Source of the DNA: an uncultured Lachnospiraceae bacterium
Lineage (GTDB): Bacteria; Bacillota; Clostridia; Lachnospirales; Lachnospiraceae
Reading direction: 5' to 3'
DNA: 64,000 nt
Assembly: GCA_947589305.1 (NCBI GenBank)
Contig: CANQAP010000001.1
Location: 310,001-374,000 of the forward strand
The first letter of the stretch is position 1, and each line of letters starts with the position of its first letter. Of this stretch, positions 8,829 to 18,200 are shown in pieces. A program made the position numbers and the translations under genes. The notes below the pieces were generated by a model. It worked only from the letters and a program-made list of their open reading frames with translations, was not told the DNA's origin and searched no databases.

Positions 8829-9728
8829 CTATTCCTGTGACGAGCTTAACTGATTATAGATTTTTATCACCACTCTGCGGTTTCTTGCCCTGCCCTCCGG
8901 CGTATCGTTCGAGGTCGCAGGACGACTTTCTCCATATCCTGCCACTTTCATGTTCTCATCTACCAGATCGGCGTTCTCCATCAGATATTCATATACATTT
9001 GTCGCCCGCGCCGTTGACAGATACCGGTTACTCTCATATTTTGAATTATGGATCGGTACATTATCGGTATGTCCTTCGATTTCTATAATGCTGTCTTTAT
9101 ACGTTTCCAGCACGGAAGCAATCTTATCCATAAAGACATATGACTCTTCTTTCAGTTCGGCGTCACCAGTATCAAATAGCAACGCGCCATTCATGTCCAG
9201 CTCCACATACTGATAATTATAATCCATCTGGACGCGTTCATCAATTGTATAACTTTCTAATGCCTCGGATATTTCCTGATACATTTCCTGCGACTGTTCC
9301 AAACCGGCTTCTTTTATCTGCGACTGCAGCTGCTCTACAGCCGACTCCTCTCCGGAAGCCACGCCGCCTGACTGTCCGTCCTCTATATTGTCCGAATCCT
9401 TGCCATTGCTGATTTCCGCCTTGGAATCGTCTCCGTTCATCGAATCGACCGCTTTACCGACCTGATCCATCCATGACTGCACATCTTCCAACTGCGTTAC
9501 GCCTCCGCTCACCATCTGCCCGTTCTGAATCATTTGGGAGGTCTGGTTAAATATGGAAAACGAAATGTTTTGGAAAGATGCCGCGATCTGCTGGATCTTG
9601 CCTTCATCCATCGTGGAACTGGCAAACAACAGCACAAAAAAACACAGTAATAAATTCATCAGATCACTAAAAGTAGACATCCATGCCGGCGAACCTTCGT
9701 CCGGCTGTTCCACTCTGCGTTTTGCCAT
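8829..9728 (-). CDS. motB: Flagellar stator protein MotB
   Basis: MotB anchors the stator to peptidoglycan and carries the ion-channel aspartate. The 299-residue protein has the N-terminal helix with WMSTFSDLMNLLLCFFVLLF, whose Asp is the ion-binding residue. A long Gln/Ser-rich linker follows, then an OmpA-like peptidoglycan-binding domain (about 170-295) with IEGHTDNVPI and NRRVVIKI. The start overlaps the motA stop as TAATG. Proton versus sodium use cannot be decided from sequence by eye. Confidence 0.96.
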   Translation of the reverse strand: MAKRRVEQPDEGSPAWMSTFSDLMNLLLCFFVLLFASSTMDEGKIQQIAASFQNISFSIFNQTSQMIQNGQMVSGGVTQLEDVQSWMDQVGKAVDSMNGDDSKAEISNGKDSDNIEDGQSGGVASGEESAVEQLQSQIKEAGLEQSQEMYQEISEALESYTIDERVQMDYNYQYVELDMNGALLFDTGDAELKEESYVFMDKIASVLETYKDSIIEIEGHTDNVPIHNSKYESNRYLSTARATNVYEYLMENADLVDENMKVAGYGESRPATSNDTPEGRARNRRVVIKIYNQLSSSQE

Positions 9729-10531
9729 TATTCTTCACCTGCACCTTCTGCCATCTTGTTACGTACTGTCGGCGACAGGAAGGACTTCAGTTTTTCTTCG
9801 ATGACTCTCGGGTTCTCGCCCGCCTGAATCGATAACAGTCCTTCAATCATGACTTCTTTCATCATGATCTCTATATCATTATTGGTTGCCAGCTTTGTCG
9901 AGATCGGACTGGCAAACCAGTTTGCCAGCATGGAACCATACAACGTAGTGACCAAAGCGACAGACATATTCGGTCCGATACTGTCCGGATCCGCCAGATT
10001 CTTTAACATGTTGATCAATCCGATCAACGTACCGATCATACCCCAAGCAGGTCCCATGGCGCCGACGTTCTTCCAAAACGCGATCAGTTTTTTGTGACGG
10101 GAATCCACGTTGATCAATTCGGTTTCCAAGATATTCCGAACCAGTTCCGGATCCGTACCGTCTACGATCAGTAAAATACCCTTTTTCATAAAGTCGTCTT
10201 CGAGTGCGTTTGCGGATTCTTCCAGTGCCAGCAGCCCTTCCTTACGGGCGATATTCGAAAGATCGATAATCTGGTGGATGATCGCCGCTTCATCGACCCG
10301 CGGCACCTTCAACACCAGTGTAAACGATTTTAAACCGTTAATAAAGTCTTTCAGCGAATTTGATGCCAGCACACACATAAAAGTACCGCCGATCGTGATC
10401 AAAATAGACGGTATATCAAAGAAGTTCTGTAATTTTGAAAAGACAAAACTGCCTGTATCCTGTTCAAAAACAATACCAAATACAATTAAAACACCACATA
10501 AGATCAAGCCGATCAAACTTGCTATGTCCAA
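9728..10531 (-). CDS. motA: Flagellar stator protein MotA
   Basis: MotA forms the torque-generating stator channel with MotB. The 267-residue protein has four membrane segments and the conserved cytoplasmic loop ending in the MotA/ExbB core (GPAWGMIGTLIGLINMLKNL, VALVTTLYGSMLANWFASPI). The start is TTG at 10531 with GAGGTG upstream. It lies 18 bases after flbD and is translationally coupled to motB. Confidence 0.96.
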   Translation of the reverse strand: MDIASLIGLILCGVLIVFGIVFEQDTGSFVFSKLQNFFDIPSILITIGGTFMCVLASNSLKDFINGLKSFTLVLKVPRVDEAAIIHQIIDLSNIARKEGLLALEESANALEDDFMKKGILLIVDGTDPELVRNILETELINVDSRHKKLIAFWKNVGAMGPAWGMIGTLIGLINMLKNLADPDSIGPNMSVALVTTLYGSMLANWFASPISTKLATNNDIEIMMKEVMIEGLLSIQAGENPRVIEEKLKSFLSPTVRNKMAEGAGEE

Positions 10532-10549
10532 CTCTAGTCACCTCGCACT

Positions 10550-10747
10550 TTATTCCAAAATCTTACCGGAATAGACTTCATACTTGTATAATTTTACTAA
10601 ATTAGCTACTTCTTGTCTACTCTCTTTTACAATTATTTTCTTACCGGTCGTCAGCGTGATGACTGTGTCTGGCGTTTCTTCCACCATTTCAATTATCTCG
10701 GCATTCAGCGTAAACTTGGTTTCGTTGAACCTCGTTAATTCGATCAT
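10550..10747 (-). CDS. flbD: Flagellar FlbD family protein
   Basis: A 65-residue protein of the FlbD family, which is found between flgE and motA in Firmicute flagellar operons. Its exact role is not established; in B. subtilis the homologue (SwrD/YlzI) increases motor torque. It starts MIELTRFNETKFTLNAEIIE and contains ETPDTVITLTTGKKIIV, both family features. The start has GAGAGGAG. A 191-base gap containing a hairpin separates it from flgE upstream. Confidence 0.93.
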   Translation of the reverse strand: MIELTRFNETKFTLNAEIIEMVEETPDTVITLTTGKKIIVKESRQEVANLVKLYKYEVYSGKILE

Positions 10748-10862
10748 GTCCCGCTCCTCTCTTCACAAACCATCGCCTGTGTATAGTATTTTACTACAGA
10801 TTCTCCCATTCTGCCATAGGTTTTTCATTTTTCCGACATTTTTCCAGTTTCCGTGAACGCCA

Positions 10863-10904
10863 AACATGCACATGATCGATCATATGACCAATCATGTGCA
10901 TGTT
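10863..10904 (-). terminator. Perfect 14-bp hairpin between flgE and flbD
   Basis: The arms AACATGCACATGAT (10863-10876) and ATCATGTGCATGTT (10891-10904) are perfect inverted repeats around a 14-base loop. Neither strand has a strong T-run after the stem, so it may be a partial terminator, an mRNA processing or stability element, or a protein site rather than a full stop. The rest of the 10748-10938 gap shows no gene. Confidence 0.5.
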
Positions 10905-10938
10905 ATTTCATATCCTTTTTAACGTTCCAGCCCGATCA

Positions 10939-12246
10939 TTATCGTTTCAGGTTGATCAGTTCTTCCAACATGGTATCGGAAGTCGTGATAATACGGGAAT
11001 TTGCCTGAAATCCTCTCTGCGTTACGATCATGTCCGTAAATTCGGTTGAAAGATCAACGTCCGACATTTCGATTACGCCCTGCGACATGGTTCCGCCGCC
11101 TTCCGTTACTTCCTGACCGATACCGTCAAAGTCTCCGGAGTTCTGCGTGGTCTGATACATACTGTTTCCGATCGCTTCCAAACCTGCCGGATTGGTAAAT
11201 CTTGCCACGGCGATCTGCCCGAGCAGTTTCTCTTCTCCGTTATCGTACTGACCGTATATCTTTCCGTCGGTATTTACACTGATCTCTTCCAGTTTGCCGA
11301 CCTTACGTCCTGCACCCAAGCCTTTTAAATCTCCGCGGTTCAGCTTGATAGTGGAACTGGCGCTGGTCGCATACATCGTTGACGTACTGAAATCAATACT
11401 GACCGGCGAAAATGCAGCGTCATTGATCGTAAGCGTTATCGCATCTCCGCCACCGACATTCTGGAATGCGCCGGAGTCCGGATCATAGACCAACTGATCG
11501 GCGCTTAAACTATAAGTAGCCTTAATCGGCACATTATTGCTGTCCGTAATGCTCTCGATGCTGACCGTATATGTGTTTTTATCATCCGTATTGTTTTGAC
11601 GTACATTCATTTTTACGTTATACGCATATCCTTTTTCGTCATAGATCGTTACATTCATGACTTTGGCGCCGCCGTCTTCAAATACGGCGTCCGTCTTATC
11701 AATATTACCGGATACGTAAACGTTTGTCGTCGCTTCCGGCTCGGAATACTGATTTTCCGGCGATTCTACCTGAAGCGGAGAAACCGTATCTTTCCGGATC
11801 TGCGTCGGATCATCCGGATCTACCTGCCAGCCCATGACCATCTCGCCGGTTCCGGTTACTAAATATCCTGCATTATCTCTCTGGAAAGCTCCCACCTTTG
11901 TGAAATAATTCATATTGCCACGGCTTACGATAAAGAACGAATCACTGTTCAGCATCAAATCGTACGGATTATTCGTCGTTTCTGCGGAACCAGTCCCGGA
12001 TAATTGCTTGGTGATGGTTGCGGTCGTCGTACCTAAACCGATCTGTTTTGCATTGACACCACCGGCACCGTTTTGCGGGTTGGAACCGGTTGCCCGCTGC
12101 GTCGTCTGATACAGGACATCCTGAAACAGTACGCTGCTCGCTTTAAATCCTACGGTGTTTACGTTTGCAATATTGTTACCAATAACATCCATTCTGGTCT
12201 GATGGGTCTTCAAACCCGCAACTCCAGAATACAATGATCTCATCAT
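10939..12246 (-). CDS. flgE: Flagellar hook protein FlgE
   Basis: FlgE polymerises into the hook outside the cell. The 435-residue protein starts MMRSLYSGVAGLKTHQTRMD with the rod/hook motif DVIGNNIANVNTVGFK (about 20-36), has the FlgE central D2 domain, and ends with the flg_bb C-terminal helix (about 395-435, NVDLSTEFTDM-like DVDLSTEFTDMIVTQRGFQ). The start has GGAGG. It lies between the TIGR02530-type gene and flbD. Confidence 0.96.
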   Translation of the reverse strand: MMRSLYSGVAGLKTHQTRMDVIGNNIANVNTVGFKASSVLFQDVLYQTTQRATGSNPQNGAGGVNAKQIGLGTTTATITKQLSGTGSAETTNNPYDLMLNSDSFFIVSRGNMNYFTKVGAFQRDNAGYLVTGTGEMVMGWQVDPDDPTQIRKDTVSPLQVESPENQYSEPEATTNVYVSGNIDKTDAVFEDGGAKVMNVTIYDEKGYAYNVKMNVRQNNTDDKNTYTVSIESITDSNNVPIKATYSLSADQLVYDPDSGAFQNVGGGDAITLTINDAAFSPVSIDFSTSTMYATSASSTIKLNRGDLKGLGAGRKVGKLEEISVNTDGKIYGQYDNGEEKLLGQIAVARFTNPAGLEAIGNSMYQTTQNSGDFDGIGQEVTEGGGTMSQGVIEMSDVDLSTEFTDMIVTQRGFQANSRIITTSDTMLEELINLKR

Positions 12247-12323
12247 AATACATGACCTCCTTACTTTTCTGCGTAACGATTCCTTCTGTCAATCCGGAAT
12301 CTTAAGCCTCCTTTCGGTCCGGC

Positions 12324-12743
12324 TTATATGATTACAGCTCCATCAATATTTGTGAATATATGACCGGTTTCCCCGATCTGATCCAATGCGGTAATGACCG
12401 TATTGTTGTTTACGTTTACAATGAACGCCAAGTTATCCAACATGACTAGGGATTCATTGATATGCTTATCTCTTGCCTGCTCTACTCCATGACTCAGTCG
12501 CTGCATCTGTGCTTCCGTCAAATGAATATTCCGACTGTTCAGCCGTTCGTTCGCGTGCTTGGAAAATGAAACGTTTCCGGGCGATGAAACGGTTTGTTCA
12601 TAGGCTTCCTGCTTGTTCCTGAGAACCTGCCGGAAAGAACCTTCCTCCGCCGGTACTTCCGCCCTCGCCTGTGTCGGCTTCTGCTTACGATATGCCTCCG
12701 TCAACTGTTCGATGGAATACATCGGCTTTCCGATTTGGTTCAT
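12324..12743 (-). CDS. Flagellar operon protein, TIGR02530 type
   Basis: This 139-residue protein resembles the TIGR02530 family (flagellar operon protein of unknown function) that lies between flgD and flgE in many Clostridia and Bacilli. It is soluble, with a disordered first half and a conserved second half (FSKHANERLNSRNIHLTEAQ, ALDQIGETGHIFTNIDGAVII). No signal peptide or membrane helix is seen. Family and position agree; the biochemical role is unknown. After its stop lies an AAAGGAGG not followed by a usable gene. Confidence 0.85.
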   Translation of the reverse strand: MNQIGKPMYSIEQLTEAYRKQKPTQARAEVPAEEGSFRQVLRNKQEAYEQTVSSPGNVSFSKHANERLNSRNIHLTEAQMQRLSHGVEQARDKHINESLVMLDNLAFIVNVNNNTVITALDQIGETGHIFTNIDGAVII

Positions 12744-12773
12744 ATGACCTCACTCCTTTTGAACATGGGATGC

Positions 12774-13307
12774 TTACGGCTCCGTAGTATCATCATCTCC
12801 GGTCACGCCGTCCCCGGTCTCAGTGTCTCCGACCTCATCATTCTGATCGCCTGTGTTTTCAACATCTCCCGCGGCATTCTGATTATTCAAAAATTCTACA
12901 TAGTCCCAATCCACTACTGAATCAAACTCATCCATCGTGTAATATTCGTCATTCACACGAAGCAGTGCCTGATTATTGACCACCGTTACATACTGCACAA
13001 GACCGCCTACCTGTTTCAGATTACCGGCGGCATCCGTTGTATTCAGCAATACATACTGACCAACCAGTCCCAGTGCCTGCGAATTGGAAAAGGAAGTATT
13101 TAGGTTGTTCATTGCTTCCATCTCCGAAAACTGCGCCAGTTGAGACATATATTCGGTATTGTCAGTCGGTGATAACGGATCCTGATGCTGCATCTGAGTA
13201 ACCAGCAACTGCAAAAATGCGTTTTTATCCAATGCACTGTCGTTCTTAGTCTTGGACTGACTGGTATAATTTGCCGCATTTGCGGTATCAATTCCGTTGA
13301 TTGCCAT
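12774..13307 (-). CDS. flgD: Flagellar hook cap protein FlgD
   Basis: FlgD caps the growing hook and is lost when the hook is complete. The 177-residue protein starts at the ATG at 13307 (MAINGID), seven bases after AAGGAGG; the ATG two codons upstream touches the ribosome binding site. The N-terminal signature ALDKNAFLQLLVTQMQHQDP is clear. The C-terminus ends in an acidic, low-complexity tail rich in Asp, Gly and Thr (about 145-177), longer than in many homologues. Confidence 0.94.
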   Translation of the reverse strand: MAINGIDTANAANYTSQSKTKNDSALDKNAFLQLLVTQMQHQDPLSPTDNTEYMSQLAQFSEMEAMNNLNTSFSNSQALGLVGQYVLLNTTDAAGNLKQVGGLVQYVTVVNNQALLRVNDEYYTMDEFDSVVDWDYVEFLNNQNAAGDVENTGDQNDEVGDTETGDGVTGDDDTTEP

Positions 13308-13341
13308 TTTCATTCCTCCTTTTGATTTTAATGGTCGTTTT

Positions 13342-14766
13342 CTATGCGGAAAACTCTACACTGGCACCCTGTGCCTCTAATACTTCTGCCGATGTCTGTT
13401 CTTCTTTCTCTTCCACCGGCATCCCGAATTCGTCTGTCCGAATCCGATTTCTACCGGAACGTGTTCCCTGCTGATTCTTTGCACGATCCTGTCGTTCCTG
13501 TTCATTTTGGAAATCGGATGTGCTTACGCTGACTTCAACCGCCTCAACTTGAATGCTGCGTTCTTGGAAGGAATCCTTCAAACGCTGTAACTGGCTTTCA
13601 ATCGCCTGTTTCGCCATTTCCGTTTCCGCGTGAATCTGTGCCGTCATCACTCCGTTTTTCATCATGACCTGAATCTGAACCCTGCCGAGGTGCTGCGGAT
13701 AAAGCTGCACTTCCAACCGATCCATACCGCTTCCGGATGATACCCGAATCTGCTCAATAACCTGACGTATGATCTCCGCCTGTTGTACATCCGACGTAAA
13801 CGATGCCGGCGCTTCCTCGATCTCATTCATCGCCTGTGTCAGTTGATTGACCACATCTGTCGCGATTCCCTGCTTGAAATACTCGGACTGCCGTCCCGTT
13901 TCCTGTCTGCCTCTTGCATCCAGATCCCGGATAGTGACCTGAATTCCGGTCTGTTCTTCTTCCGTATGCCATTCTCCGGTCTGTTCTTCTTTGACGTCAT
14001 GCGGCTGATCCATACGAACCTTTGGCTCTTCATGTAAGACTTCCTGCGAATCCGGTACGGATTCCGGCATAGACTCCTGTAACATGTCCTTTCCTTCATC
14101 CGGCGCCTGCTTTTCTGTCTGCGGCATCATGGTCAAACCTTCCTGCGGTATGGCATCCGTATCCGGCATCCATGCTTCCGGATCCGTCATATCCAAACCG
14201 TAAGTCTGTAACACTTCTTCCATATCGGCTGTGATCTGCTGAAAGGTATCCACTAAAGTACTGTCCGTCAGGAATTCGACTGGTTCCGTTTCCGTTGCGG
14301 TCATTAAAAACTGCTGCAGCGCGGTAGGATCCAACAACGCTAAGATATCCGTGTCCATAGCGGTCAGCAGTTCGTCTAATTCCGCATCCGTCATATCCAA
14401 TGCCTGCTTTAAGACATCCCGCAAATCCTGTTTCACGGCTTCCATCTGTTCGTCTGTCAGTTTCATATCTTTTTGATTCGTTTTGTTCTGCTTGGCTGGT
14501 TCCGTCTTTCTGATCTTGTTCGCAGAATAAGAATCCTTGGATATGGTCTCCTTTTCATACGTTTCCCTGTGTCCGGTATTGGTTTTGGATTTACGCTCCG
14601 GCATGGTCTGCACAGAATCATCTGAAATATTCTGTTTCCATTGGGTATTTCCCTCTGCCACAAAGGACTGGAAAGAATCTGCCGCGGCAGACGTTCCTTT
14701 TTCACTTGCCCGGCTTCCCGAAAGAATCGTCACAAGATTTTCCAAATTTGCTCTTTGTGTCAACAA
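13342..14766 (-). CDS. fliK: Flagellar hook-length control protein FliK
   Basis: FliK measures hook length and triggers the FlhB specificity switch. The 474-residue protein is mostly low-complexity (Gln, Glu, Asp, Met, Thr rich) with the conserved C-terminal FliK domain (about 335-430) containing LEVQLYPQHLGRVQIQVMMK. I start it at TTG 14766: AAAGGAGG stands ten bases upstream, and this site would be inside the coding region if the longer frame to 14817 were used. It follows the ylxF-like gene. Confidence 0.9.
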   Translation of the reverse strand: MLTQRANLENLVTILSGSRASEKGTSAAADSFQSFVAEGNTQWKQNISDDSVQTMPERKSKTNTGHRETYEKETISKDSYSANKIRKTEPAKQNKTNQKDMKLTDEQMEAVKQDLRDVLKQALDMTDAELDELLTAMDTDILALLDPTALQQFLMTATETEPVEFLTDSTLVDTFQQITADMEEVLQTYGLDMTDPEAWMPDTDAIPQEGLTMMPQTEKQAPDEGKDMLQESMPESVPDSQEVLHEEPKVRMDQPHDVKEEQTGEWHTEEEQTGIQVTIRDLDARGRQETGRQSEYFKQGIATDVVNQLTQAMNEIEEAPASFTSDVQQAEIIRQVIEQIRVSSGSGMDRLEVQLYPQHLGRVQIQVMMKNGVMTAQIHAETEMAKQAIESQLQRLKDSFQERSIQVEAVEVSVSTSDFQNEQERQDRAKNQQGTRSGRNRIRTDEFGMPVEEKEEQTSAEVLEAQGASVEFSA

Positions 14767-14837
14767 TGCGTCTCTTCCTCCTTTCTCTCGTTTTTTTATC
14801 TGAATATGCTTTCGCATATCGATAACAGATTCCGGCG

Positions 14838-15563
14838 TTACGGCATCAGTTTCTTTGTGACATTCGCCGCAAAGTTTGGATCCATCGCTTCCAAAATCTC
14901 TGATTGATCGGTCGGAGACATATTTTCCATGATCTTCGTCACGGTATCCAGATTACCGGACATTGTCTGCAGGATCTCCGCCGCCGCCTCAGGCTCCATC
15001 TCCGCATACGCGGTAGCCAATTCTTTGATATCGTCCGTCGCCGCACGGTCGGCAACCACCTGCCGGTAAATCTCCTCCGCCGCTTCCGGATCGATCGATT
15101 CATACCACTCTATATATGTATCGGCATCCGGAGCCGAATTTCCATAGACCACTTCGTTATAAAATTCATTTTTTTTCTCTTCAAATTCCGCCTGATCCTG
15201 CTCAAAAATTTTCAGTCTGGCAATTTCATTGTCTTTTTCCTGTATCTCCTCCTGAAGAGAGGCGATCAATGCCTGATTATCTTTGCTTTCCTGTTCGAGG
15301 ACTTCCAACCGGTCCAACGCTTCCGGCAATGTTTTATATGGCAGATCCGATTCCGCGATCGCCTCATCATCGGAAGCTGGCGGCAGGATCAGATTAATGA
15401 CCGGCACATCTTTCAACACCGGACGCAGCACTTCACTTCCGAAATGTCCGACATCCAGTTTGATCAAAACGACCATGGCTGCCAGCCAAATGACGACGAT
15501 CAAAAAAATGATAACGGCGGAAAGTAGTTTGCCCCCCGCTTTTTCTTCTTTATCCTTTGCCAT
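14838..15563 (-). CDS. YlxF-like flagellar protein (MgtE N-terminal-like domain)
   Basis: A 241-residue membrane-anchored protein at the position of B. subtilis ylxF (between fliJ and fliK). It has one membrane helix (about 12-33), a coiled coil (about 80-135, rich in Glu, Gln, Lys and Leu), and a C-terminal helical domain with repeats like MEPEAAAEILQTM, MSPTDQSEILEAM and MDPNFAANV, which resembles the MgtE N domain and the stator-assembly protein MotE. A role in export or stator assembly is inferred, not shown. Confidence 0.82.
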   Translation of the reverse strand: MAKDKEEKAGGKLLSAVIIFLIVVIWLAAMVVLIKLDVGHFGSEVLRPVLKDVPVINLILPPASDDEAIAESDLPYKTLPEALDRLEVLEQESKDNQALIASLQEEIQEKDNEIARLKIFEQDQAEFEEKKNEFYNEVVYGNSAPDADTYIEWYESIDPEAAEEIYRQVVADRAATDDIKELATAYAEMEPEAAAEILQTMSGNLDTVTKIMENMSPTDQSEILEAMDPNFAANVTKKLMP

Positions 15564-15566
15564 ATA

Positions 15567-16019
15567 TTATTCTCCTTCCTCTGTCGAATGATGTTGATAA
15601 CTCACCAGCTCGTCAATTTCTTTCATTTCTTCTGCATTCAGTTCTTTTAAAAATTCCTCAAACTGATTTTCTTTTAATTTCTCGTGCGTTTTCCGTTCCT
15701 GAACTACCTGATCCAGCTTCTGCCTTGCCCGATCCATGGCGGTCATGGCACGGAATACCGCTTCCTTTTGTTCCGCGATCATACCGTCCAAGATGGAAAT
15801 GGATTCATTACAATGTTCCAGTTCAAGGACATCCAGCCGTTTTGTTGCCAGTGAACGCATTCTGTCTATATGGGACTCTTTCCGTTGCTTCATATGTTCG
15901 AGTTTATCCGTTTCCTGAAGATAGCGGTTCTGTGCCTCCGAAAATTCCTGTTTTGCCTGATCCTCCATCTTATACTTGATATCCAGTATATTCTGCATGC
16001 GGTAAAAAAATTTTGCCAT
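15567..16019 (-). CDS. fliJ: Flagellar export protein FliJ
   Basis: FliJ is the coiled-coil stalk of the flagellar export ATPase and links FliI to FlhA. The 150-residue protein is almost entirely helical, begins MAKFFYRMQNILDIKYKMED as family members do, and has no membrane helix. It lies 60 bases after fliI and 3 bases before the ylxF-like start. Sequence conservation in this family is low, so context carries weight. Confidence 0.9.
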   Translation of the reverse strand: MAKFFYRMQNILDIKYKMEDQAKQEFSEAQNRYLQETDKLEHMKQRKESHIDRMRSLATKRLDVLELEHCNESISILDGMIAEQKEAVFRAMTAMDRARQKLDQVVQERKTHEKLKENQFEEFLKELNAEEMKEIDELVSYQHHSTEEGE

Positions 16020-16079
16020 ATCCTCACGCTTTCCAAACAGTTTGCGTTTCCGCTTTGTCTGCCGTCACAGTCACGTTAC

Positions 16080-17384
16080 TCAATCGTCAAAGATCGCCTT
16101 TAATTGTTCCAATTCTTCTTCAAACAGATATTTACTGTCCACATCCTGCATCAAAAATTCGTTGACCGTATGAATCTTGGCGATCGCATAATCAATTTCC
16201 GGATTGGAACCGGAACGATACGCCCCGATATTGATCAGGTCTTCCGCTTCGTTATAAGTCGCCAAAACATTTTTTAACTTGCCAGCCAACTGTTTATGTT
16301 CTTTGTCCGTGATCTGACTCATACATCTCGAAATACTCTGTAGTACGTCAATCGCCGGATAATGGTTTTTATGCCCGAGTTTCCGCGACAGGATGATATG
16401 TCCATCCAAAATTCCGCGCGCCGTATCCGTGATCGGTTCATTAAAATCATCCCCGTCAACCAAAACCGTATATAAACCGGTGATCGATCCCCGCTCGGTA
16501 TTTCCCGCGCGCTCCAACAGTTTCGGCATCTCTGAATATACGCTTGGCGGATACCCGCGCGTTACCGGAGGTTCTCCCGAGGCGAGACCGATCTCCCGTT
16601 GCGCCATAGAGAAACGTGTCAGGGAGTCCATCATCAGAAGAACGTCCCGTCCCTGATCCCGAAAATACTCCGCGATAGCGGTTGCCGTTTTCGCCGCCTT
16701 ATTTCGGATCAACGCCGGCTTATCCGAAGTTGCCACGACCAATACGGATCTCTGCATGCCTTCCGCGCCCAGATCCCGTTCAATGAATTCTCCTACCTCT
16801 CTTCCCCGCTCTCCGATCAGAGCGATCACATTGATATCCGCTTTTGTATTTCTCGCAAACATACCAAGCAGCGTGCTTTTTCCGACACCGCTTCCGGCAA
16901 AGATCCCGATCCTCTGTCCCTTTCCGATCGTCAACAGTCCGTCAACCGCTTTTACGCCCAGCGGCAGCACTTCCGTGATCAGTTTCCGCTTCATCGGATC
17001 CGGCGGCTCGCATTCTACCGGATAGGTATCCGACAATACCAGCGGCTCCTCGTTCATCGGCTGTCCCAAACCGTCTAAGACCTTTCCGATCAATTCCGGT
17101 CCTACATAGACCTGAAACGGTCTTCCCGTATTTTCGACGGTTGCCCCGATTCCGATTCCGCCCACCACATCAAACGGCATCAATAAGATATGATTTTCCC
17201 GAAAACCGACCACTTCCGCCGAAACCTTCTGCTTTCCGTCCTTGGAAGTGATGATGCACAAATCATTCAGTTTCGAAGCCGGTCCTGCCGATTCAATGGT
17301 CAGTCCGACCACTTTCGTCACCTTGCCCAGTTCTTTCGTAAACGACTGATCCAACAATGACTCATATTTTTTTATATCCAGCAT
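16080..17384 (-). CDS. fliI: Flagellar export ATPase FliI
   Basis: FliI is the hexameric ATPase of the flagellar export machine, related to F1-beta. The 434-residue protein has the Walker A motif AGSGVGKST at residues 163-171, a Walker B region with VLLMMDSLTRFSMAQREIGL, and the family signature PPVTRGYPPSVYSEMPKLLE. Domains and length are normal. It follows fliH by nine bases and precedes fliJ. Confidence 0.97.
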   Translation of the reverse strand: MLDIKKYESLLDQSFTKELGKVTKVVGLTIESAGPASKLNDLCIITSKDGKQKVSAEVVGFRENHILLMPFDVVGGIGIGATVENTGRPFQVYVGPELIGKVLDGLGQPMNEEPLVLSDTYPVECEPPDPMKRKLITEVLPLGVKAVDGLLTIGKGQRIGIFAGSGVGKSTLLGMFARNTKADINVIALIGERGREVGEFIERDLGAEGMQRSVLVVATSDKPALIRNKAAKTATAIAEYFRDQGRDVLLMMDSLTRFSMAQREIGLASGEPPVTRGYPPSVYSEMPKLLERAGNTERGSITGLYTVLVDGDDFNEPITDTARGILDGHIILSRKLGHKNHYPAIDVLQSISRCMSQITDKEHKQLAGKLKNVLATYNEAEDLINIGAYRSGSNPEIDYAIAKIHTVNEFLMQDVDSKYLFEEELEQLKAIFDD

Positions 17385-17393
17385 ACCCTCACC

Positions 17394-18200
17394 TTATATC
17401 CGCGACAACAGCTTGAGCGACGTGATCAGATGATCCAACTGTTCATTCAGGCTGCAGTTGATAATACCGGTCTCCGTCTCAATGAAACATTCCGTCTTGC
17501 CCAGTTTCGTGTCTGCGATCAATTCAATGTCCACATTGGAATTGACCTGCTGCTGCAGCCAGTCAAAACGGCTGTACACATCCGCATAATCTTCTTCCGA
17601 TACCTTGACGGAGATTTTTCCTTCACTGTCAATTTCCTGTAAGGTACGTTCGAGCAAATGTACCACAACATCCCGTTGTCCTTCCACCATAACACCTGTT
17701 ATTTGATGAAGAAGCCGGCAGACAATATCTACCAGCTTAGGTTCCGCCTCTTTTAATTCCCGTTCATAATCCTCTTCCAATTGCTGCCGGACTGCCTCAT
17801 AATGGTTCTGCAACTCTGCTTCCTGCGCCGCCATCTGTTCTTTTGCTTCTTCCAGTCCTTTTTGATAGCCTTCCTCCGTCCCTTCCTGCTTGGCTTCTTC
17901 CTTTAGCATGAGGGCTTCCATTCTGGCATCTTCCAATATTTTTTCGGCAGCCGCCTGCGCATCCTCAAACACCGCATTTGCCTGCTCCCGCATCTGCGCC
18001 ATGTCAATGTTTTCAATCTCAAACGACTGAAAACCGGCATCTTCCTGTCCGATGTCCGTTTCTCCGTCCGGACGATCCTGTACGGTCGCCTGTCTGTTCT
18101 GCTCATCCAACTGTCTCATGACACGGTTTTTATTTGCATCGATCACCAGTGTGTTTTGCTGTGAAAAGGTGACAAATCCGGATTTATATAAATTAGACAA
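17394..18200 (-). CDS. fliH: Flagellar export ATPase regulator FliH
   Basis: FliH binds FliI as a dimer, holds it at the C-ring and restrains its ATPase. The 268-residue protein has a long Glu/Ala/Gln coiled coil (about 60-150) and a C-terminal domain resembling the E subunit of V-ATPases. I start it at TTG 18200 (LSNLYKSGF...), eight bases after GGAGGTGA; the longer frame from GTG 18221 would put this ribosome binding site inside the gene. The start overlaps the fliG stop by 8 bases. Confidence 0.9.
   Translation of the reverse strand: MSNLYKSGFVTFSQQNTLVIDANKNRVMRQLDEQNRQATVQDRPDGETDIGQEDAGFQSFEIENIDMAQMREQANAVFEDAQAAAEKILEDARMEALMLKEEAKQEGTEEGYQKGLEEAKEQMAAQEAELQNHYEAVRQQLEEDYERELKEAEPKLVDIVCRLLHQITGVMVEGQRDVVVHLLERTLQEIDSEGKISVKVSEEDYADVYSRFDWLQQQVNSNVDIELIADTKLGKTECFIETETGIINCSLNEQLDHLITSLKLLSRI

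Noticed and set aside
12247-12323. AAAGGAGG and TTGACA between the TIGR02530-type gene and flgE as a hidden small gene or promoter
   Set aside because: No start codon follows at a proper distance with a sensible frame, and no -10 box matches the TTGACA.
14904-15527. A 207-codon open frame opposite the ylxF-like gene
   Set aside because: It is antisense to a gene with strong context and is rich in Arg, His and Ile as expected of a reverse reading of Asp/Glu/Ala codons.
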